From JAXHTH01 sp034211115 (lineage in GTDB: Bacteria > Planctomycetota > Phycisphaerae > Phycisphaerales > SM1A02): a stretch of 7,901 nucleotides of DNA. The first letter of the stretch is position 1. Each line of letters begins with the position of its first letter. Made by a program: the position numbers and the translations under genes. The notes below the pieces were generated by a model. That model ran no database searches. It was given only the letters and a program-made list of their open reading frames with translations, and had not been told where the DNA came from. Shown here one piece after another: positions 1-4,685 of this stretch. Where the stretch lies: NCBI GenBank assembly GCA_034211115.1, contig JAXHTH010000235.1, forward strand, positions 1 through 7,901, read 5' to 3'.

Positions 1-1127
1 CAGGCGATCTCGCCCCTCTGGCGCACGCGGCGCTGGTCCTGATCGGCGAGGGCGAGGCGATGGCGGACGGCCGGCGCATTCCGGGGGCCGAGGCCCTCGC
101 CGCGGCCGGAATCGAGCCGATCGAACTCCAGGCCAAGGAAGGGCTGGCCCTGATCAACGGCACGCACCTGATGAGCGCGATCGGCGCCCTGGCGCTGGCG
201 GACATCGACACCCTGCGGCACGCGGCGCTGGGGGCGGCGGCGATGGCCATCGACGCCTGCCGCGCCACCGATGCCTTCCTCGATCCCCGCCTGCACGAAG
301 CGCGCAACCAGCCCGGACAGGTGCGCGTCGCCGAGCAACTCCGGGAACTGCTCGACGGCTCGCAGATCATCCCGGCCCATCGTGAGGGCGATCCGCGGGT
401 GCAGGATCCGTACTGCCTGCGCGCGGCCCCGCAGGTGCTGGGGGCGGCGTTCGACGCGATCGACTTCATCCGCGCGGTCTTCGAGCGTGAGCTGGGCGCC
501 GTCACGGACAACCCGCTCGTCTTCCCGCCCGATGCGCGGCCGTCCAGGCCTGCAAGTCTCCAAGCCTCCAGGTCTCCCCTCGTCTCCGGGGGCAACTTCC
601 ACGGCATGCCCCTCGCGATCGCGTTGGACAGCCTGGCCGTGGCGGTCGCGCACATCGCGGGCATCGCCGAGCGGCGCATCTACTGGCTGCTGGCCGCGTC
701 CGACAGCGAGAACCCCGTCAACATCTACCTCAGCCCGCAGCCGGGCCTGCACAGCGGGCTGATGCTGGTGCAGTACACGGCCGCGGCGTGCTGCAACGAG
801 CTTCAGACGCTCGCGACGCCCGCTTCGGTGGCGAACATCCCGACCTCTGCGGGCATCGAGGATTACAACTCGTTCGGCGCGACCGCCGCCCGCCAGGCGC
901 GGGCCGCGCTTGACCTCGCCGTGAACGTCATCGCCTGTGAGCTGCTCGTGATGACCGAGGCGATGGAGTACCAGCGCCCGCTGAAGAGCGGCGAGGGCGT
1001 GGAGCGCGTCTACGAAGCGGTGCGCGAAGTCGTGCCGCGCCTGACCGAAGATCGCCCGCCGGCGCCGGACATCGCGGCGATCGCGGAACTCATCCAGCGC
1101 GGAAAACTCGCACCAGACGCACGCTAG
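1..1127 (+). CDS. hutH: Histidine ammonia-lyase (HutH-like), 5'-truncated by window edge
   Basis: Probable histidine ammonia-lyase, which deaminates L-histidine to trans-urocanate, the first step of cytosolic histidine degradation, using the self-formed MIO cofactor. The frame is open from base 1. Bases 1-2 (CA) would complete a Ser codon if preceded by T, and GGC at 3-5 then begins GDLAPLAH, so the window opens inside the Ala-Ser-Gly triad. Equating that Gly with Gly144 of Pseudomonas putida HAL places Asn195 (LINGTH), Gln277, Tyr280 and Arg283 (VQDPYCLR) at the same numbers. GGNFHG carries the Phe329 equivalent and IED the Glu414 equivalent. The Phe is displaced by 13 residues because of an insertion between DNPLVF and SGGNFHG. 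The visible 374 residues plus a usual 143-residue N-terminus give normal family length. TAG stop at 1125-1127. It converges on a second lyase-family gene. The Gln normally preceding the catalytic Glu is Ile (GIEDYNSF). The selectivity residue lies outside the window, so the histidine assignment rests on overall similarity. Confidence 0.85.
   Translation, partial: GDLAPLAHAALVLIGEGEAMADGRRIPGAEALAAAGIEPIELQAKEGLALINGTHLMSAIGALALADIDTLRHAALGAAAMAIDACRATDAFLDPRLHEARNQPGQVRVAEQLRELLDGSQIIPAHREGDPRVQDPYCLRAAPQVLGAAFDAIDFIRAVFERELGAVTDNPLVFPPDARPSRPASLQASRSPLVSGGNFHGMPLAIALDSLAVAVAHIAGIAERRIYWLLAASDSENPVNIYLSPQPGLHSGLMLVQYTAAACCNELQTLATPASVANIPTSAGIEDYNSFGATAARQARAALDLAVNVIACELLVMTEAMEYQRPLKSGEGVERVYEAVREVVPRLTEDRPPAPDIAAIAELIQRGKLAPDAR
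545..576 (+). repeat. Degenerate octamer array (4 x 8 bp) inside the hutH-like gene
   Basis: Four consecutive 8-bp units, CAGGCCTG, CAAGTCTC, CAAGCCTC and CAGGTCTC (consensus CARGYCTC). They encode most of the unusual stretch PSRPASLQASRSP between DNPLVF and SGGNFHG of the lyase, where the Pseudomonas enzyme has 13 fewer residues by active-site numbering. The composition resembles the intergenic word arrays elsewhere in the window rather than the coding sequence around it. Confidence 0.75.
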
Positions 1128-1154
1128 GAATAGCGGCCCCCCTCATCGAAAGTG

Positions 1155-1175
1155 GAACGGGCGTCCCGCCCGTTC
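1155..1175. other. Perfect 9-bp hairpin in convergent gap
   Basis: Arms GAACGGGCG (1155-1163) and CGCCCGTTC (1167-1175) are exact inverted repeats around a 3-nt TCC loop. The plus-strand downstream flank is pyrimidine-rich (TCCCCCTCTCC) but has no T-run. On the minus strand it is followed only by CCACTTTCG. It may help terminate either converging lyase gene, or be one copy of a dispersed palindrome, since a sister hairpin with the same GGGCG/CGCCC core lies 17 bp away. Confidence 0.6.
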
Positions 1176-1191
1176 TCCCCCTCTCCTTCCC

Positions 1192-1221
1192 GTGCGGGCG
1201 AGACGCCCGCACCACCTTTTT
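1192..1221 (+). terminator. Intrinsic terminator of the hutH-like gene
   Basis: Arms GTGCGGGCG (1192-1200) and CGCCCGCAC (1204-1212) form a perfect 9-bp stem with a 3-nt AGA loop. CACC and then five T (1217-1221) follow on the plus strand. It lies 65 bp after the lyase stop and has the form of a Rho-independent terminator for rightward transcription. The minus strand lacks a T-tract here. Confidence 0.7.
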
Positions 1222-1228
1222 CCGTTCT

Positions 1229-1255
1229 CATCCGCAGCCCTCCGCGCCCTCCGCG
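1229..1255. repeat. Nonamer array (3 x 9 bp)
   Basis: Units CATCCGCAG, CCCTCCGCG and CCCTCCGCG follow one another directly after the terminator. The last two are identical. They fill much of the space up to the end of the second lyase gene and read as short intergenic word repeats. No coding or RNA role is evident. Confidence 0.55.
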
Positions 1256-1271
1256 TTTCAACCCCGTCTTC

Positions 1272-2837
1272 TCACGAACCCGCGCCCGGCGCCGGCAGCC
1301 CCTCCACATCGCGCGCCATCTCCAGCGGGCCCAGTTCCGCCTCGACTGCATCGAGAATCGAGCCGTCCTCGATCAGCGCGCTGATCGCCTCGATGTCCCC
1401 GTACAGCACGCGGTCGTCCACCAGCGGCGGCACCCTCTCGCGGATCAGGTCGTAGGCGATCTTCGTGCCCCTTCCGGGTGCGCGGCCGTCGTGGAACTCC
1501 ATCGCCTGGGCCGCGGCCATCATCTCGATGGCCAGCACGTTGCGCACGTTGCGGTGAATCTCCGTGCACTTGCGCACCGCGATCGGGCCCATCGAGACGT
1601 GATCCTCCTGGTCGGCGGAGACGCTGATCGAGTCGACCGAGGCCGGGTGCGAGAGCACCTTGTTCTCGCTGACGAGGGCCGCGGCGGTGTATTGCGCGAC
1701 CATCAGTCCGCTGTTGAGGCCCTTGCCCTCGACGAGGAAGTCCGGCAGCCCCGAAAGAACGGGGTTCATCAGGCGGTTCGTGTGCCGCTCGGAGAGGTCG
1801 GCGACCTCGCTCATCGCGATGCAGAGATAGTCCACGGCCAGACCCACCCCCTGCCCGTGGAAGTTGCCGGCCGCGTAGTACTCGCCCTCCTCGGCGAAGA
1901 ACAGCGGGTTGTCCGCGGCGCTGTTCATCTCGGTCGTGATCACGCCGCGCACGAACTCCAGCGTGTCCATGGATGGACCGAGGATCTGCGGCGTGCAGCG
2001 CATCGAGTACCCGTCCTGCACCTTGCCCGTGCGGTTGGCCATGATGGCGCTGTCAGCGAAAAGGCGCGAGAGGTTCGCGGCCACGGCGCTCTGACCCCGA
2101 TGCGGCCGGACGTGATGGACCGACGGCAAATACGGCCGATCGAGCGCCCGCAGGGCGTCGAGGGTCATGGCGGAGGCGATGCACGCGTTCTTGAGGATGC
2201 GCTGGGCGTCGTGGACGAGCAGGGCCGCGCCGGCGGTCATCATCTGCGAGCCGTTGATGAGGCCCAGCCCCTCCTTGTAGGTCAGGTCGGTGGGCGTGAC
2301 GCCGGCGCGCTTCATGGCCTCGGCCCCGGACATCAGTTCACCGTCGAAGAAGGCCCTCCCCTCGCCGATCGCGACCTCCGCGAACTGCGAGAGGGGCGAG
2401 AGGTCGCCGCTCGTGCCCAGCGATCCCTTCTCGTTGACATACGGCACGACGCCCCGGTTGATCATCTCGATGACGGTGTCGATGAGCGTGAGGCGCACGC
2501 CGGAATAGCCCTTGGCCAGCGTGTTGGCGCGGAGGGTCATGGCGGCGCGGACGACGTCGGCTGGCTGCGGGTCGCCCACGCCGGCGGAATGGCTGTAGAT
2601 GATGCGGCGCTGAAGCTCGGCGCTCTGCTCGGCGGAAATGCGGATGCGCGCAAACTCGCCGATGCCGGTGGTGATGCCGTACAGGGCGCGGTCCTCGGCG
2701 ATGAACTTCTCCAGCAGCGCCCGCGACTCCTCCATGCGCCGGCGCGCCTCGGGAGCGACGGCCACCGTCGCCCCGTTGCGGGCGACAGCGCAGAGCTGTT
2801 CGATCGAGAGGGAAGCGCCGTCGAGCACGACCTGCAT
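1272..2837 (-). CDS. Histidine ammonia-lyase family protein with Thr-Ser-Gly MIO triad
   Basis: A complete 521-residue member of the MIO lyase/aminomutase family, probably a cytosolic histidine ammonia-lyase or a relative acting on an imidazole or aromatic amino acid. Visible residues match P. putida HAL: Tyr53 (YGITTG), His83 (YSHSAG), Asn195 (LINGS), Gln274, Tyr277 and Arg280 (VQDGYSMR), Phe326 (GNFHG), Met379 (NSGLM) and Glu411 (DQEDHVSMG). The His83 and QED signature is the histidine type; phenylalanine and tyrosine enzymes usually have other residues there. The oddity is the cofactor triad, Thr142-Ser143-Gly144 in place of Ala-Ser-Gly. From memory, Thr-Ser-Gly occurs in some aminomutase-like members such as Pantoea phenylalanine aminomutase, so 2,3-aminomutase activity is an alternative. 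SVS replaces the usual PTS before DQED. The ATG start is supported by AAAGGAGG at 2849-2842, four bases upstream. It converges on the first lyase and lies downstream of dps, from which a terminator probably separates it. Confidence 0.85.
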   Translation of the reverse strand: MQVVLDGASLSIEQLCAVARNGATVAVAPEARRRMEESRALLEKFIAEDRALYGITTGIGEFARIRISAEQSAELQRRIIYSHSAGVGDPQPADVVRAAMTLRANTLAKGYSGVRLTLIDTVIEMINRGVVPYVNEKGSLGTSGDLSPLSQFAEVAIGEGRAFFDGELMSGAEAMKRAGVTPTDLTYKEGLGLINGSQMMTAGAALLVHDAQRILKNACIASAMTLDALRALDRPYLPSVHHVRPHRGQSAVAANLSRLFADSAIMANRTGKVQDGYSMRCTPQILGPSMDTLEFVRGVITTEMNSAADNPLFFAEEGEYYAAGNFHGQGVGLAVDYLCIAMSEVADLSERHTNRLMNPVLSGLPDFLVEGKGLNSGLMVAQYTAAALVSENKVLSHPASVDSISVSADQEDHVSMGPIAVRKCTEIHRNVRNVLAIEMMAAAQAMEFHDGRAPGRGTKIAYDLIRERVPPLVDDRVLYGDIEAISALIEDGSILDAVEAELGPLEMARDVEGLPAPGAGS

Positions 2838-2866
2838 GGGTCCTCCTTTCCGACCCGGGATCGGGC

Positions 2867-2872
2867 ATCATA
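2867..2872 (-). promoter_or_regulatory. Candidate -10 element of the second lyase gene
   Basis: Minus-strand TATGAT (5 of 6 to TATAAT) lies 29 bp upstream of the ATG, in the context GTATGATG. The same octamer occurs upstream of dps. I find no convincing -35 hexamer at 16-18 bp, so the call is tentative. Confidence 0.3.
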
Positions 2873-2898
2873 CGCGGCCCGGGCGTCCCCTGCCCTGC

Positions 2899-2922
2899 GG
2901 GTGCGAAGACCCAAGGGTGCGA
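2899..2922. repeat. GGGTGCGA direct repeat, 16-bp period
   Basis: GGGTGCGA occurs at 2899-2906 and again at 2915-2922, separated by the octamer AGACCCAA. It forms a three-unit 8-bp arrangement in the gap upstream of the second lyase gene. It may be a worn octamer array like others in the window. No regulatory role can be assigned. Confidence 0.4.
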
Positions 2923-2956
2923 CGGCCACCGCTCACACCGTTCCGCAAACGCGCCA

Positions 2957-3019
2957 CCAGGAACCACGAATCAACAACCAGAAACCAAAAGCCAAAAGCC
3001 AAAAACCAAAAGCCCGAAA
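2957..3019. repeat. Degenerate heptamer array (9 x 7 bp)
   Basis: Nine consecutive 7-bp units: CCAGGAA, CCACGAA, TCAACAA, CCAGAAA, CCAAAAG, CCAAAAG, CCAAAAA, CCAAAAG, CCCGAAA. The core is four near-identical CCAAAAR units (2985-3012) and both flanks decay while keeping the 7-bp phase. It is A-rich on the plus strand, in contrast to its GC-rich surroundings. On the minus strand it reads as TTTTGG words directly after the dps terminator stem, so its first units supply that terminator's T-tract. A shorter relative lies at 4661-4681. Confidence 0.8.
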
Positions 3020-3034
3020 CTCCCGTTCCGGGCT
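3003..3034 (-). terminator. Candidate intrinsic terminator of dps
   Basis: On the minus strand AGCCCGGAA (3034-3026) pairs with TTTCGGGCT (3019-3011). This gives nine base pairs including one G-U, with a 6-nt loop, and TTTGGTTTTTGG follows. It lies about 40 bp after the dps stop. The T-tract is supplied by the heptamer array and is interrupted by GG, so efficiency is uncertain. Confidence 0.55.
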
Positions 3035-3072
3035 CGCGTGCTTTCAGTCTTCTGATCGATCGGCTTCGTCGC

Positions 3073-3540
3073 TTACTGCGTCGCCCAGGCGCGAAGCATC
3101 CACAGCGTCTTGCGCATCTCGTCGATGTAGTCATCGAGGAGGTTGACGGTGGTCGTGTCGCCGGCCTCGTCGGCGGCGTCGCGAACCTGCGTGAACCGGT
3201 CGGCGAGGGTCGTCATGTCCTCGTGCAGGTTCTGCACCATCTGCTTGGCGTTGGGCTGGCCCGTCTCCTCGTTGAGGCCGGCGTGCTCGAGGACCGCGGC
3301 GAGGGTGGGCAGGGGCCGGCCGTTCATGGCCAGGATCCGCTCGGCGATCTCATCGATCTTCTCCGCCCAGTCGTCGTAGAGCTCCTCGAACTTCGTGTGC
3401 AGCGTGAAAAACTGCGGGCCCGTGACGAACCAGTGATAGTTGCGGAGCTTCTGGTAAAAGACGGTGGCGTCGGCGAGAAGGCCGTTGAGCTGGTCGATCA
3501 CAGCCCCGAGCTGGGGCTGGGCGGTCGCGGTGGTGGTCAT
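3073..3540 (-). CDS. dps: Dps family miniferritin / DNA-protection protein
   Basis: A 155-residue ferritin-like four-helix protein of the Dps family. Dodecamers oxidise Fe(II) with peroxide and store the iron in the cytoplasm, protecting DNA. The inter-subunit ferroxidase ligands are all visible with canonical spacing: His36 (YHWFVTGP), His48 (LHTKFEELY), Glu52, Asp63 and Glu67 (DEIAERI). These correspond to E. coli Dps His51, His63, Asp67, Asp78 and Glu82. Length is normal. The N-terminal tail (MTTTATAQPQ) has no Lys or Arg, unlike the Lys-rich tail of E. coli Dps, so strong DNA binding through that tail is unlikely. The ATG start is supported by AAGGGAG at 3554-3548, 7 bp upstream. It is transcribed divergently from oxyR across a 133-bp gap, which suggests peroxide induction through OxyR. 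Confidence 0.95.
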   Translation of the reverse strand: MTTTATAQPQLGAVIDQLNGLLADATVFYQKLRNYHWFVTGPQFFTLHTKFEELYDDWAEKIDEIAERILAMNGRPLPTLAAVLEHAGLNEETGQPNAKQMVQNLHEDMTTLADRFTQVRDAADEAGDTTTVNLLDDYIDEMRKTLWMLRAWATQ

Positions 3541-3591
3541 CGTGGGACTCCCTTCGATGCTGGATTCCGGTGTTGGGACAGTGCGTGTGAC

Positions 3592-3597
3592 ATCATA
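3592..3597 (-). promoter_or_regulatory. Candidate -10 element of dps
   Basis: Minus-strand TATGAT (5 of 6) lies 51 bp upstream of the dps ATG, in the context TGTATGATGTCA. No good -35 is present at 17 bp, where the sequence is CCCGCC. That would suit an activator-dependent promoter, with the AT-rich ATAG cluster upstream at 3642-3675. Tentative. Confidence 0.35.
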
Positions 3598-3641
3598 CAG
3601 CTAACCGGGCGCGGGGCGGGAATCATGCCCGAGGCGGGGAA

Positions 3642-3675
3642 TATAGTATCAATAGATCCTATAGGAGGCGCCTAT
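3642..3675 (+). promoter_or_regulatory. oxyR promoter and candidate OxyR operator (phased ATAG/CTAT)
   Basis: An AT-rich island in GC-rich DNA. TATAGT (3642-3647) is a 5-of-6 match to a -10 hexamer for oxyR. ATAG occurs at 3643, 3652 and 3661, exactly 9 bp apart, and CTAT at 3659 and 3672. ATAG at 3661 and CTAT at 3672 are separated by 7 bp, the spacing of one half of the classical OxyR site (ATAG-N7-CTAT). This half overlaps the AGGAGG ribosome site and the start codon of oxyR. A second matching half at the expected 22-bp offset is poor (GAAT/CAAT). OxyR autorepression and dps activation from here is inference. Confidence 0.45.
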
Positions 3676-4555
3676 GGAACTGCACCAGCTCCGCTACGTC
3701 CTCGCCGTGGCCGAGACCGGCCGCTTCTCCCGCGCCGCGGCCCGGTGCGGCGTCGCGCAACCCTCGCTCAGCCAGCAGGTCCAGAAGCTGGAACGGGAGC
3801 TGGGCCAGCCGCTGTTCGATCGCCTTTCCGGGGGGGCGGTGCTCACGGAGGCGGGCCAGCGGCTGCTGGGCCACGCGCGGGCGATCCTCGCCGCCGCCGA
3901 CGCGGCGCGGCAGGAGGTGCACGAGGTGAAGGGCGAGGTCGCCGGCCGGCTCTCCCTCGGCGTCATCCCCACCATCGCCCCCTACCTCATCCCCCCCGTA
4001 CTCAAGCGGTTCATGCGCGCCCACGCCGGCGTCGAGCCCGCCCTCCACGAGCACGTCACCGACCGGCTCATCGAGCAGCTCGCCTCCGGGGCGATCGACC
4101 TGGCCGTCGCCTCCCTGCCGCTGGATCACCCGCTGTTTCACGTGGAGGCGCTGTTCACCGAGCCGCTGCTGCTGGTGCTGCCGTCCCGCCATCGCCTCGC
4201 CGAGCGGCCGGCCGTCGGCTGGGACGAACTCGCCGAGGAGCGGTTCCTCATCCTCCACGAGATGCACTGCCTCACCGGCCAGACGCTGGGCTTCTGCCGG
4301 CGTCAGGGCGCGGAGCTGAACGTGGTCATGCGGGGCGAACAGCTCACGACGATCCTGCACATGGTCACCCTCGGGCTGGGGATCTCGCTCGTGCCGAAGA
4401 TGGTCGCCGGCGCCGACCGTTCCGCTCGACGGGTGTATCGCCCCCTCCGCGGCGAGTCGCCGCAGCGCACCATCGCCGTCGCCTGGCATCTCAGCCGGTA
4501 TCGCACGAACGCATCGCGTGCGTTCGTCGAAGCGCTGAAGGAGAGTGAGAAGTGA
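3674..4555 (+). CDS. oxyR: OxyR, LysR-type peroxide-sensing regulator
   Basis: A 293-residue LysR-family regulator of the OxyR type. The N-terminal winged helix-turn-helix spans about residues 1-60 (MELHQLRYVLAVAETGRFSRAAARCGVAQPSLSQQVQKLE), followed by a linker helix and a two-lobe sensor domain from about 90. The peroxide-sensing cysteines fall at Cys199 and Cys208 (HCLTGQTLGFC), the numbers and spacing of E. coli OxyR, where they form the activating disulfide. Cys199 is preceded by His198, as in E. coli (GHC). This makes OxyR much more likely than CysB- or BenM-type relatives. ATG at 3674 is supported by AGGAGG at 3663-3668, 5 bp upstream. It diverges from dps, a classical OxyR target. Its last codons and TGA stop lie in a 7-bp GTGATGA array. 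An additional Cys25 sits in the DNA-binding domain. Confidence 0.95.
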   Translation: MELHQLRYVLAVAETGRFSRAAARCGVAQPSLSQQVQKLERELGQPLFDRLSGGAVLTEAGQRLLGHARAILAAADAARQEVHEVKGEVAGRLSLGVIPTIAPYLIPPVLKRFMRAHAGVEPALHEHVTDRLIEQLASGAIDLAVASLPLDHPLFHVEALFTEPLLLVLPSRHRLAERPAVGWDELAEERFLILHEMHCLTGQTLGFCRRQGAELNVVMRGEQLTTILHMVTLGLGISLVPKMVAGADRSARRVYRPLRGESPQRTIAVAWHLSRYRTNASRAFVEALKESEK

Positions 4556-4572
4556 TGAGTGATGAGCGATGA
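4545..4572. repeat. Heptamer array spanning the oxyR stop codon (4 x 7 bp)
   Basis: Units GTGAGAA, GTGATGA, GTGATGA and GCGATGA follow in phase. The first unit lies in oxyR coding sequence and the second contains the TGA stop. It probably encodes or replaces the last residues of OxyR (ESEK), which lie beyond the conserved fold. Confidence 0.65.
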
Positions 4573-4601
4573 ACCGCGCGCGTTTCGCGACGGGGTTCAT
4601 C
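4568..4601. terminator. Long imperfect hairpin after oxyR (possible bidirectional terminator)
   Basis: GATGAACC (4568-4575) and GGTTCATC (4594-4601) are exact inverted repeats of 8 bp, and an inner CGCG/CGCG stem (4577-4580 with 4586-4589) lies between them. It starts 13 bp after the oxyR stop, in the gap where oxyR and the phosphatase gene converge. Neither strand has a T-run behind it, so termination is inferred mainly from position. Confidence 0.4.
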
Positions 4602-4608
4602 CCCGTGT

Positions 4609-4631
4609 TCAGCGCCCGAACGAAGCGCTGA
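4609..4631. terminator. Second hairpin in the oxyR/phosphatase convergent gap
   Basis: TCAGCGC (4609-4615) pairs with GCGCTGA (4625-4631), a perfect 7-bp stem with a 9-nt loop. No T-tract follows on either strand. It stands in tandem with the hairpin at 4568-4601, as the two hairpins stand between the lyase genes. Confidence 0.35.
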
Positions 4632-4660
4632 CGATCGATCACCCGCGCATCAAGCGCGAG

Positions 4661-4681
4661 CCAACAGCCAAGAACCAAAAG
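4661..4681. repeat. Heptamer array (3 x 7 bp), relative of the 2957-3019 array
   Basis: Units CCAACAG, CCAAGAA and CCAAAAG end 4 bp before the stop of the phosphatase gene. On the minus strand they read CTTTTGG, TTCTTGG, CTGTTGG right after that stop. This matches the position and orientation of the longer array downstream of dps. The T-rich minus-strand reading could aid termination, though I see no strong stem before it. Confidence 0.65.
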
Positions 4682-4685
4682 CCCC

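Noticed and set aside
536..592. Frameshift or assembly error in the first lyase
   Set aside because: The frame continues correctly through SGGNFHG and all later motifs, and the extra length is a multiple of three, so it is an in-frame insertion rather than damage.
1272..2837. Phenylalanine or tyrosine ammonia-lyase assignment for the second lyase
   Set aside because: His83 (SH pair) and QEDHVSM are histidine-type residues. PAL and TAL normally carry FL or HL at the selectivity site and NQD near the catalytic end. Kept only as a weak alternative because of the TSG triad.
2957..3019. Possible CRISPR-like array
   Set aside because: Units are 7 bp with no spacers, no repeat of 20 bp or more and no cas genes.
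1152..3146. A 664-codon plus-strand open frame, and a 636-codon one at 2638-4548
   Set aside because: They lie antisense to, or out of frame with, the second lyase, dps and oxyR, whose products have clear family motifs. Long stop-free antisense frames are expected at this GC content. Their translations include repeat-derived peptides such as RAGETPAPP and NQKPKAKNQKP.
3615..3642. Direct repeat GGCGGG(G)AAT in the oxyR-dps gap
   Set aside because: The two copies differ by an indel and are G-rich in a GC-rich genome. There is no known binding protein, so it is too weak to call.
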